In this document: piece by piece, positions 7,869 through 16,141 of the stretch
Numbering within the stretch: the stretch's first letter is position 1
Layout of the letters: each line of letters begins with the position of its first letter
Assembly: GCA_028280855.1 (NCBI GenBank)
Contig: JANQLA010000535.1
Location: forward strand, 1 to 32,808
Reading direction: 5' to 3'
Source: Melioribacteraceae bacterium
Lineage (GTDB): Bacteria; Bacteroidota; Ignavibacteria; Ignavibacteriales; Melioribacteraceae
Length of the DNA: 32,808 nucleotides
Translations under genes and position numbers: made by a program
Notes under the pieces: generated by a model
Told to the model about the DNA's origin: nothing
The model's input: the letters and a program-made list of their open reading frames with translations, nothing else
Database searches by the model: none

Positions 7869-8726
7869 TTGGTTATTTCTATAGCATCAGGAAAAGGCGG
7901 AACGGGTAAGACTACAGTCGCGACAGGTCTTGTTCAAACTATTGAAAATTGCAGTTACTTTGATTGTGATGTTGAAGAGCCCAACGGTCATATATTGCTG
8001 CAACCAAGTATTGAGCAGACGGAAAAAATTTACAAACCTGTTCCGGCAATTAATTCGGACTTGTGTAATTGCTGCGGTAAATGTGTAGATGTTTGTGAAT
8101 TCAACGCATTGATAAACATAAAATTTGACATTGTTATAATTGAAGAAATGTGTCATAGCTGCGGAGCTTGTCAACATTACTGTCCACACGAAGCTTTGTC
8201 CATGAGGCGAAAAGAAATAGGTGAGTTAAGAAAAGGAAATACGGGTAATGGTGTATTATTCGTGGATGGAGTATTAAAAATTGGCGAGCCTTCCGCAGTC
8301 CCACTCATTAAAAAAGTAATTGAAAGGGTTAAACCTGATGTGGTTAATGTACTAGATTCACCGCCCGGAACTTCTTGTCCAATGATAGAAGTTGCAAAAA
8401 ATTCCGACTACTGTGTGCTGGTCACCGAATCAACCCCTTATGGATTGCATGACTTAGTTCAGTCCGTCGATGTGCTAAAAGCTTTGCGGATTCCGTTTGG
8501 AGTAGTTATTAATAAATTCGAGGACGCGTTTAAGGATATTGTTGACTACCTGGAAGCGAACGATATCGATTTGCTGATGACAATACCTTTCGACAGGAAA
8601 ATTGCAGAGGCTTATTCAAGTGGTAAAATACCTGCCATATTTAATAATGAAGAGCGAAATAAATTTGAAGAGTTATTCAAACGAATTTGTAGCAAAGTAA
8701 AAACAACGGGGGCTGAAGTTGTGTAA
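7869..8726 (+). CDS. MinD/ParA-type ATPase with inserted 2x[4Fe-4S] ferredoxin domain (first copy)
   Basis: I place the start at a TTG at 7869. It gives MVISIASGKGGTGKTT, the usual start of this family, and AGAGGT lies 7 bases before it; a GTG at 7830 would give a 13-residue longer form overlapping the previous gene. The protein has about 285 residues. Walker A is at 8-16. Two ferredoxin motifs follow: C66-x2-C69-x2-C72-x3-C76 and C95-x2-C98-x2-C101-x3-C105. The Walker B-like DSPPGTSCP comes after them. These ATPases pair with NifX-like proteins in ORP clusters and are thought to load or move metal-sulfur cofactors. It overlaps the next gene by 8 bp. Confidence 0.9.
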   Translation: MVISIASGKGGTGKTTVATGLVQTIENCSYFDCDVEEPNGHILLQPSIEQTEKIYKPVPAINSDLCNCCGKCVDVCEFNALINIKFDIVIIEEMCHSCGACQHYCPHEALSMRRKEIGELRKGNTGNGVLFVDGVLKIGEPSAVPLIKKVIERVKPDVVNVLDSPPGTSCPMIEVAKNSDYCVLVTESTPYGLHDLVQSVDVLKALRIPFGVVINKFEDAFKDIVDYLEANDIDLLMTIPFDRKIAEAYSSGKIPAIFNNEERNKFEELFKRICSKVKTTGAEVV

Positions 8727-9612
8727 AACCTATAAACAAATCGTGGTATTGAGTGGGAAGGGTGGAACCGGTAAAACAACAATATCATCAGCTATTGCAA
8801 GCTTATTATCAAATAAAGTAATTATCGATTGTGATGTAGAAGCGGCGAATTTACACTTAACGCTGAAGCCGCGTGTTGAAAATAAATATGATTTTTACGG
8901 CGGTAAAAAGGCTTCCATTAAACAAGGTAAATGTATTGAATGCGGAATATGCGAGTCGATATGTAATTTTAATGCGATTAAAAATTTCCAGGTAAATCCT
9001 TATGAATGCGAAGGCTGCGGATTTTGTTACCGTGTTTGCCCCGAAGATGCCATTTCTTTTGAATTACAGCTAACCGGCCGCTATTACAAATGTGATTTGC
9101 ATGACGGTTCAAAATTTTATTACGCGCGTTTAGAACCGGGCGAAACAAACTCCGGTAAGCTGGTAAGCGAACTTAAAGAGAAAGCAATAAGTAATATAAA
9201 CGAAAGTGTGAAATGGGTAGTTGTTGATGGACCACCGGGTATTGGCTGCCCTGTAAATGCAAGTTTAGCCAGCGCTGATTACGTTCTAATTGTAACGGAA
9301 CCTTCAAAATCAGCAATGAATGATTCAATAAGGTTAATCGGATTGCTAAGAATCTTAAAACTGCGTGCCGGAATAATTATAAATAAATCTGACTTAAACG
9401 AAGAAGTTTGCAAAGCCATTGAACATTATGCATTCCTGGAAAACATTCCAATTATAGGACGGCTTCCCTTCGACGAACAAGTAATACAATCTTTACGGGA
9501 AGGTAAATCGATTATCGATACTAACGAGTTGTACTACCTGAAAATGAAAGATGCAATAAAACTGTTGAAAAATGAAATTAGAGATCATAAAAATAAATTG
9601 GTGGAAATATGA
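8719..9612 (+). CDS. MinD/ParA-type ATPase with inserted 2x[4Fe-4S] ferredoxin domain (second copy)
   Basis: The protein has about 297 residues from a TTG at 8719, which lies within the end of the previous gene. It has Walker A LSGKGGTGKTT (11-21), two ferredoxin clusters (C72, C75, C78, C82 and C97, C100, C103, C107), and DGPPGIGCPV as the switch region. It is a diverged paralogue of the preceding ATPase, and the two probably form a heterodimer as in ORP-type loci (inference). The start is uncertain because no ATG lies near; a GTG eight codons in would remove the first residues but keep the P-loop. It overlaps the following gene by ATGA. Confidence 0.88.
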   Translation: MCKTYKQIVVLSGKGGTGKTTISSAIASLLSNKVIIDCDVEAANLHLTLKPRVENKYDFYGGKKASIKQGKCIECGICESICNFNAIKNFQVNPYECEGCGFCYRVCPEDAISFELQLTGRYYKCDLHDGSKFYYARLEPGETNSGKLVSELKEKAISNINESVKWVVVDGPPGIGCPVNASLASADYVLIVTEPSKSAMNDSIRLIGLLRILKLRAGIIINKSDLNEEVCKAIEHYAFLENIPIIGRLPFDEQVIQSLREGKSIIDTNELYYLKMKDAIKLLKNEIRDHKNKLVEI

Positions 9613-9938
9613 AAATTGCTGTTACATCGCAAGGTGGATCAATGGATGCCTTGCTAAGTGAAAGATTCGGACGATGCCCGTACTTTGTAATTTATAATAC
9701 GGAATCTGCAAAGTTCAATGTGATAACAAACATCGGCGAACAGATGCAGGGCGGCGCGGGACCTAAAGCTGCAGAACTAGTTATAAAGGAAAATGCCCAA
9801 GTTTTACTTACAGGGAAAGTTGGCGATAAAGCCAAAGACGTTTTAGACAGAGCAAATATAAGAGTTATTGATGGATTCGGCGAAGCTATCTCGGTAAGAG
9901 TTGCATTAGAAGAATATCTAAACAACAAAATTGAATAA
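9609..9938 (+). CDS. NifX-type cofactor-binding protein, ORP-like
   Basis: This compact 109-residue single-domain protein starts at an ATG overlapping the previous stop. It has KIAVTSQGGSMDALLSERFG and RCPYF with C23, the canonical first loop of the dinitrogenase Fe-Mo cofactor family, then GGAGPKAAELVIKENAQVLL and GFGEAISVRVALEEYL. Its length and motifs are close to the Desulfovibrio orange protein, which binds a Mo-Cu sulfide cluster. Whether this one binds the same cluster cannot be told from sequence. It directly follows the two ATPases, as expected for a client of theirs. Confidence 0.88.
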   Translation: MKIAVTSQGGSMDALLSERFGRCPYFVIYNTESAKFNVITNIGEQMQGGAGPKAAELVIKENAQVLLTGKVGDKAKDVLDRANIRVIDGFGEAISVRVALEEYLNNKIE

Positions 9939-9977
9939 TGCATTTGTGATTGAGAATGTGAAAAGAACGAGGACATT

Positions 9978-10394
9978 ATGAATCTGAATACAGAAAAAGC
10001 TTTTTGCGTTAATACTTACGACATAGATATTGCAGGACATCTAAATAATATAGTATATATAAAATGGCTGGAAGAGTTGCGAAATCAACTCTTTGAAGTA
10101 ATACTCGATTTTTCAAAATTTATTAATGACGGATTCTACCCGGTGGTTATTTCGACGAGTATAAATTACAAAGAAGAAATTAGGTTTAATGAAAAACCTT
10201 TAGGGAAAATAAGGCTTGAAGATTACAAACACGGCGTTATGAAGTTTGTATTTGAATTTATTGTGAAGGATTCAGTTGTAGCCAGGGCGGTGCAAAAATG
10301 TGTAATAATGAATTTAAAAGAATCCAAAATGGTAGTTGATAGTAAAATAAAAAAAAGGGTAGAACTTCAGGAAGTTGAACGGTATGAACAGTAA
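9978..10394 (+). CDS. Hotdog-fold acyl-CoA thioesterase-like protein
   Basis: The 138-residue protein starts at an ATG with GAGGA upstream. The YDIDIAGHLNNIVYIKWLEE segment is the catalytic helix region of 4-hydroxybenzoyl-CoA thioesterase/FatB-type hotdog proteins, with Asp-x-x-x-His-Leu-Asn-Asn in place of the usual DxxGHVNN. Such enzymes hydrolyse acyl-CoA thioesters in the cytosol as dimers or tetramers. It follows the last NifX gene after 39 bp and is probably the last gene of the operon. Its link to the Fe-S cluster genes is unclear, though the CoA-disulfide-reductase-like gene upstream gives a possible CoA connection. Confidence 0.78.
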   Translation: MNLNTEKAFCVNTYDIDIAGHLNNIVYIKWLEELRNQLFEVILDFSKFINDGFYPVVISTSINYKEEIRFNEKPLGKIRLEDYKHGVMKFVFEFIVKDSVVARAVQKCVIMNLKESKMVVDSKIKKRVELQEVERYEQ

Positions 10395-10525
10395 ATCAGT
10401 AAGCCGGCAAATTTTGTTGTCCAGATATTTAATAAAATAATGAATATCAAACAGGGGGTGTCTAATGCCCGAAGTTATTACAAATCAATAGGCAAGGGAA
10501 TCAACGGGAAACCAGTATCCGGTGA

Positions 10526-13500
10526 TTACCCATTCTCCCCCACCAACCGGGCAATTTGCAATGTATAGAAGTTTAGCTTCTGCTGATCAGTTTTATTTAG
10601 CGCCTGCTCATCGATGCGTAGAATTCTTTCTACTTCTTTTAGTGCTCTAACTATATCGATTGGCACCTCAACAACTTCATCCGGGAGCCTTGTTAAGTAA
10701 TGAACCGCGGCAGATAAGAACTGGCGCATTGAATCATCTACTTTACCTTTTAACAAATCTGTAAGGGTTGTTTCAAAGCGAGTGTTTTGTAATTTCTTTG
10801 ATGAGCTTGCAAATTCACTTCCGCCAATTTCATTCGACAACGTATTTAGTGCAATTGCCAGTTCCGAAAACGATTTGACCTGCATTGAAACAGGTCCTTC
10901 GAGCAAATTCCAGATTTTGCTGCGAATCAATTTTATATGATTAGGTAAGCTTATTAAATCAATGAATTCATTTTTCCATTCCGCGGATGTATCACCTGTA
11001 ATTACTTCGGGCAGCTTGTCTATATCGGTGTTAAAAATATCATTCTGTAAAATTACAGCGAGATCGGGACGAACAGTCTGAAGGAGCTCAGGCACAAACT
11101 GATTATTGACGAAGAACTCGGATACGTTTAACCCGTGGCGTCGTAGCAATTCCTTTTGTAAAAAAGGTACGAATTCCTGGATTGCTTTAACATCTTCGCG
11201 CAGCAGCGAAAGTGAAACTAATCCCGGTGGAAATGATTTAGCAAGTCTACCGATATATTTTAAATCGATATCTGTGTAGTTACGCAATGTATTCAAAATT
11301 TCATACACAGGTAAGTTGGGTAAAATCTTATCCATCAATAAATTGGAGCCTAACCCATTGTCAAATTCCATCTGCGAAAATTCTTTGAAAGCGCGAAACA
11401 TACCCGTTGTTAACTGGTTAACTCCAAGTATCACTGACTGAGCGCGGTTATGCCCAATAGCTCGAAGGAGGCTACCGTGCTTCGATAAAGGAATAGTTGA
11501 TGCAATTCTTTCGAGTATTTTTTGCCCCTTATCGTTTCCTAGATTGCTGCTAGGACGAACAGTCGGTCGGTCCCTTAATGTAGGTGTTGTGCGCGAAATA
11601 AAATAGGATATCAAATGAATTCCAACCACATCCGCATCTGTTCCGTATAATATTTTCTTAAAATTATTTTTGGTCAATTCAACGAAAGATTCATAAACAT
11701 CATCAACGTGCCCAATAGTAAGCCTTTTTAGTTCCTGAGCTCCCTTCGATTCAAAGTGGAGACGAGTATTTACAAAAGGTTCGGCCGCAGCCAATATTTC
11801 ATCACGATGATTTTCCTGCGCCTTTTGCACATGATATAGAAACTCGCTTCTTTTTTTGACCGGCAGGTTTCTGATCTTTTCCGATATATTACTTTGAAAC
11901 GTTTGCAAATCCGCCCTTGCCATAACGCCGTGCAATGGTGTTTTAGCAAACTTTGTGCTGGCGGTAGTCGACTCTTTTAAATGCCTGTTAAGCTTCGCCG
12001 AATTAGACCCGGAATTAATAAATGCATGCTTGCCGGAAATTTCAGAATAATATCCCCCCTGTCTTTGCATTGGTTCACCGCTACCGAGCTTTAGCCGTAC
12101 CTTATCAGTAATTCCTTTTTTCGCAAGCCATTTAATTATTCCGTGTTTAGCTTTTTTATACTCGTGCCATGAGGCGGTTTGCCCTATCTGCTGGCTTAAA
12201 TCACTTCCCGCAATAAACACTTCACACATTATGTTGGTGAGTCTGGCTTCTGCCGGTTCGTCAACAGCGCCGGTTTGTTTTGCAAACTCCCACATTCTAT
12301 CAAGGTATTCTTCTATTCCATTAACATTAGCTACATCTTCAAATAGCGGAATACACCAAACATCGGGCAATTGCGAGGTAGAACCGGTAGACAGCACACG
12401 CTGCTTCTCTGCGTACAATTTGCGTTCGAGACTCATCAATGCATCAGGAGTTGTAGACATGCTAACTTGCAGGCCAAGCACCATGCCGGGATTACCGTAC
12501 TTGCCGGCGAGTTCATTTATCTCCGTTAAGTTATAAACGGTAGTATTTATTGCAAATTGGTCATTTGCTGTTATAAGTTTCTGATGAATCCGCGGCGTTA
12601 GCGCAAATCGTTTTAGTATATCACGATATGTTGCAACCTTCAGCAGAAGCCTGTCGTTATTGAGGTTTTTAATGATCACGGGAATATTTTGATATAACGT
12701 TTTACGCAAAGTTTTGTTTAGGCGAAAATAATATTCGAGCTGATCCCGGCGTTTTGCCCTCATCGCATTCATTCTTTGCTCAAGCCTGTCGTTATGCTGC
12801 CAAAGTTTTGTAAGCGGATCCGAAGCAATGCCAAGTTTCATCCCCAGCTTACGGGCGCCGCTTGAACTGATTGAATAAGGTAGCACGCTTCGGTAACGTT
12901 TTTCAAGTTGATTGGTTAGCGATGTAATTTCGTTTAACAAATTCCAAAAAGATTCATTAACAGAGTGTAGGTTTTCGATTTCTTCGGTTAAACCTTTGTC
13001 CAGCTTGATAGTTGAATCACAATTAGTAAGCGTAAGTAAAATACCGGATAGCTCAGTAACGTTTTCAAGCAGCGCCGATGCAACAAGCCTGTGTCCTTGC
13101 CCCGAAGGCCTGCTTGATCCGTCCCAATCACCCCAAAACGAAAGAAATGTATCAAGCTTATTATTGGAGTTAAGTTCAGTGTAGATCTCTGCAATAAGCA
13201 ATGAACGAAAGTCCAGTTTTAATTCTTCAGCTTCACCAATCGAATTAATTGCAACGTTGCTCCCGATATATTCTTTAACCATAACATTGGAAAATTTGCG
13301 GAATCTTTCATCTCTTATTTCATTATCAAATAAATAATTATCTGCAATTTTGTTCAACTGTCTTTCAACTTCCAGCGAGTATACCTGTGTAGGGTGAACT
13401 GTTCGATCATAAGAACGGGCCTTGAATCGTTCTCTTCGTAAATCAAGATCGTCCTTGAAAAATTCTTTCTCCAATCGTTCTTGTAGGCTCCGGAAGCCAT

Positions 13501-16123
13501 TCTCCCTAATACTTGCGAGGTGTTCTTTTGTAGTTAATACCTGGTCACTGAAAATATGCTTTAACTCGCTCAATCTTTTGGGAAGGTAAACATCTTTAAA
13601 GTTTTTTATTAACTCTTTTTCGTTTTCCTGTTTTAGTGATTCGGTTAAACTCCTTTTTAAAATTTTTGTGCAATTGTCAATTATAGCAACCTGAATGTTC
13701 GACCAGAGCGACTCAACTTTTTTATATTCCGATTCGTTTGCAAATTTATTGATGAACCGTGTCGGAACAATTTTATTATACTTAGCTGTTTGATCGGCGA
13801 TAATACGATTGAGATCGATCAGCATCCGTCGCGTTTTTGAAAGAATAGCTTCCGGGGTATCGCTGCCGCCAAGAGTTAAGCGGAATGCCTTGCGTCCGAG
13901 CGAATATCCTTTTGATGTTCTCGCAAAAGTTGAAAGCGGCACTACCCCGGTTCCCTGTCTTGCAAGATTCGAAGCAAGCCAGTCAAGTGACAAGCCGTCG
14001 GGCAGGTTATTAATTATCATCTGCGGGTACATGCTTCCCTGGGGAGTTTTGATTTCAATTACGAATCGGTTGCGGTCGTCGGGTATATTGTCAATCGCAG
14101 TTTTAACAGCCTCCATTTTTTTATGCATTATGGAGTTACGCGATAACCAGTAATTCATTTTTGCAGTATTGTCATTGCGATAGAATAAATAAGCCAGCAT
14201 AACAGCAGCTGAGTTCGGCTTAATCCTATTGTTTACTTCACTGAATATTGCCCGCAATCTTTTATCAGACATTTCAACCACTGATAATCTTGCTCCCGCA
14301 AAACAATCCGTTTTCGACAGCGAGTGAACCGTAATAATTTTACTTAAACTATGCCTGCTAATTTTTCCTTCATCAACCAGCTCAAGCGCTAATTGTTTTA
14401 TAGTTTTACAAAACTCCACCTTTTCCATCGGGGCAACATTTTGATATGCTAGATCGTCAATTACATAAATGTTATTTCTTACTAATTGTGTAATCAATCT
14501 TTTTAAGGATTTTTCTTCGAAAATCTGCCCGGTAGCATTGTGCGGGTTGTTTAGAGCTACGGCTACCTTGTTATCCGAAATCGCGCATCTTTCAATTGCT
14601 GCTTTAATAATTCCAGGGACATCGAGTTCAAAATTATCGGTAAGCGGTACTGCCGTCACACTTGGAAAACAGTGTTCATAGGTCCAGCTTAAATCTGCGC
14701 ATACAACTTCCTTTATTCCGCAACGGAAGCCGATTATGCCAAGGGCAGTTCGAGATGATCCGCTTACAAGTATAAGATCACCCGAATCGTACATCTTATG
14801 CGTTGAAGCAAAAACCGTTAGAAAATTCCGCTGGAGATGACTCGTGAATAATTCTTCGCCAGGCCGAGCTACTAATTTTTTAACCAACTCAAGCGGTAAA
14901 TCGGATTGAAAACTATCTACGGCACAGGTATATTTTTTACTGAAGTCAGTTACCTTACCCGCTATCCTGCTACTAATTTTATTGAGCTTGGCGGACTGAC
15001 GTGCCGCAATCATTTCGAGTGTAGTTGTAAATTGCGAACCTGATGTAAATAATTCATCAAAAGAATATTTGGACGGCTCGTTGTATGAAGGAAAGCTCAA
15101 TTCATTGCTGTCTTGATCCTCCCGAAGCTGCTCAAATTTACTTTCGATTAAAAAATGCAGCAGCTCAACTTCTGCCGCCCCCGGCGTACCTTTCAATTGG
15201 AAATGAACTGTTTCAAAAACTTTAATGAATTCGGAGGGCCCTGCTAAAAACGTGACGGAATTATTTTCAAGTTTTTCGTGAAATACTTCCGGAGTAATTA
15301 TTCTCATTACTTTATCGCTAAGCCCTGCTTCTCTTGCAAGAGAATAACTATTGCCGGCATTATTCAATTCAATAAAAAATAACGAAGTATTAAGGGCCAG
15401 TTTTCTTAGCGTGCGCCGTGTTTCCTCAGAAAGTATGGAATTAATAATTAAATAGTTAGCAGTATTGATTTCACTTGATATAATTTGCTCAAGCTGATCA
15501 AGCATCACGAACTCTTCACCAATAATCCGATGGATAATTACATCTTCGTTCTGCTGAAGGTATGAGGGAACTTCATAGTTATAAGCAACAATGTTAACTT
15601 TTATAGCTAAGCTGTAGTTGCTTAAAGATGTCAGTAGTATTCTAATCACTTCATCAATCCCGCCTGAAGCAATTGTACACTCTCTTTTACCTGATTTCTC
15701 GCCTAGATCATACTGAAGTGGGTCTGTCGGATTCTTAGTAAGCCATTCGCGAAAATATTTTATCAGAAGATTCGGATTACGACGGTTGAATCCACCACGC
15801 GGCATATAAGGCGAGCTGCTCTTAATGGTTTTGTAAAGCCAATTCAGATAAATGTCATCTGTTTTATCCCAACCCAGATGAGCAAGTAGCCGCTCTATAT
15901 CGAAATGCGAAAGTTTATAATCCGGGGGTAGCCCAAGTACTAACTTGAGATATTTAAGAGAAAGCAGCTCATTCTGAACAGGGTTACCAATGTGAAAGTT
16001 TATGCGATCTTTAGAATCAACCGGAGACGCAGCCGTTGCTTCACTTATTTCGGATACTTTTGCTGCTCTAATCGGTTTTAACGCAAAAACATCCGACTTT
16101 ATATTTGATTTACCGCGAAACAT
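10526..16123 (-). CDS. Giant fusion: aminotransferase-like + class I/II aminotransferase + PEP carboxylase-like protein
   Basis: This protein has 1865 residues. Residues about 40-380 resemble an aminotransferase fold without its signatures. Residues about 390-780 are a complete class I/II aminotransferase: NNPHNATG (525-532), D557 and Y560, the PLP lysine K604 in HSLSK, R612, and R748 in FRLTLGG. Residues about 830-1865 carry the ordered landmarks of PEP carboxylase: VHPTQ with H910, GDWDG near 1000, PLFED with E1262, FIAGSDLSQ with D1308, and GSGEPMQRQGG with R1354. From memory, the E. coli Ppc equivalents are H138, E506, D543 and R587, with similar spacing. The last motif resembles archaeal-type PEPC more than the bacterial HGRGG form. 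The predicted joint reaction is PEP plus bicarbonate to oxaloacetate, then transamination to aspartate. Base composition is like the neighbours. The gene lies 18 bp after the SPFH gene. The aminotransferase call is strong; PEPC homology is likely, activity unproven. Confidence 0.8.
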   Translation of the reverse strand: MFRGKSNIKSDVFALKPIRAAKVSEISEATAASPVDSKDRINFHIGNPVQNELLSLKYLKLVLGLPPDYKLSHFDIERLLAHLGWDKTDDIYLNWLYKTIKSSSPYMPRGGFNRRNPNLLIKYFREWLTKNPTDPLQYDLGEKSGKRECTIASGGIDEVIRILLTSLSNYSLAIKVNIVAYNYEVPSYLQQNEDVIIHRIIGEEFVMLDQLEQIISSEINTANYLIINSILSEETRRTLRKLALNTSLFFIELNNAGNSYSLAREAGLSDKVMRIITPEVFHEKLENNSVTFLAGPSEFIKVFETVHFQLKGTPGAAEVELLHFLIESKFEQLREDQDSNELSFPSYNEPSKYSFDELFTSGSQFTTTLEMIAARQSAKLNKISSRIAGKVTDFSKKYTCAVDSFQSDLPLELVKKLVARPGEELFTSHLQRNFLTVFASTHKMYDSGDLILVSGSSRTALGIIGFRCGIKEVVCADLSWTYEHCFPSVTAVPLTDNFELDVPGIIKAAIERCAISDNKVAVALNNPHNATGQIFEEKSLKRLITQLVRNNIYVIDDLAYQNVAPMEKVEFCKTIKQLALELVDEGKISRHSLSKIITVHSLSKTDCFAGARLSVVEMSDKRLRAIFSEVNNRIKPNSAAVMLAYLFYRNDNTAKMNYWLSRNSIMHKKMEAVKTAIDNIPDDRNRFVIEIKTPQGSMYPQMIINNLPDGLSLDWLASNLARQGTGVVPLSTFARTSKGYSLGRKAFRLTLGGSDTPEAILSKTRRMLIDLNRIIADQTAKYNKIVPTRFINKFANESEYKKVESLWSNIQVAIIDNCTKILKRSLTESLKQENEKELIKNFKDVYLPKRLSELKHIFSDQVLTTKEHLASIRENGFRSLQERLEKEFFKDDLDLRRERFKARSYDRTVHPTQVYSLEVERQLNKIADNYLFDNEIRDERFRKFSNVMVKEYIGSNVAINSIGEAEELKLDFRSLLIAEIYTELNSNNKLDTFLSFWGDWDGSSRPSGQGHRLVASALLENVTELSGILLTLTNCDSTIKLDKGLTEEIENLHSVNESFWNLLNEITSLTNQLEKRYRSVLPYSISSSGARKLGMKLGIASDPLTKLWQHNDRLEQRMNAMRAKRRDQLEYYFRLNKTLRKTLYQNIPVIIKNLNNDRLLLKVATYRDILKRFALTPRIHQKLITANDQFAINTTVYNLTEINELAGKYGNPGMVLGLQVSMSTTPDALMSLERKLYAEKQRVLSTGSTSQLPDVWCIPLFEDVANVNGIEEYLDRMWEFAKQTGAVDEPAEARLTNIMCEVFIAGSDLSQQIGQTASWHEYKKAKHGIIKWLAKKGITDKVRLKLGSGEPMQRQGGYYSEISGKHAFINSGSNSAKLNRHLKESTTASTKFAKTPLHGVMARADLQTFQSNISEKIRNLPVKKRSEFLYHVQKAQENHRDEILAAAEPFVNTRLHFESKGAQELKRLTIGHVDDVYESFVELTKNNFKKILYGTDADVVGIHLISYFISRTTPTLRDRPTVRPSSNLGNDKGQKILERIASTIPLSKHGSLLRAIGHNRAQSVILGVNQLTTGMFRAFKEFSQMEFDNGLGSNLLMDKILPNLPVYEILNTLRNYTDIDLKYIGRLAKSFPPGLVSLSLLREDVKAIQEFVPFLQKELLRRHGLNVSEFFVNNQFVPELLQTVRPDLAVILQNDIFNTDIDKLPEVITGDTSAEWKNEFIDLISLPNHIKLIRSKIWNLLEGPVSMQVKSFSELAIALNTLSNEIGGSEFASSSKKLQNTRFETTLTDLLKGKVDDSMRQFLSAAVHYLTRLPDEVVEVPIDIVRALKEVERILRIDEQALNKTDQQKLNFYTLQIARLVGENG

Positions 16124-16141
16124 TTATTATAAGCCTGGAGA

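Noticed and set aside
10465-10491. Eight-codon frame MPEVITNQ with a strong AGGGGGTG site upstream
   Set aside because: It is too short to support as a gene; reading through the stop gives no family match. It could be a gene remnant.
12231-14681. Several plus-strand open frames inside the giant gene
   Set aside because: All are antisense shadows of a single uninterrupted 1865-codon frame with recognisable motifs.
10526-16123. Giant protein as a modular NRPS/PKS or toxin
   Set aside because: No carrier, condensation or adenylation motifs and no repeats; aminotransferase and PEPC motifs explain most of its length.
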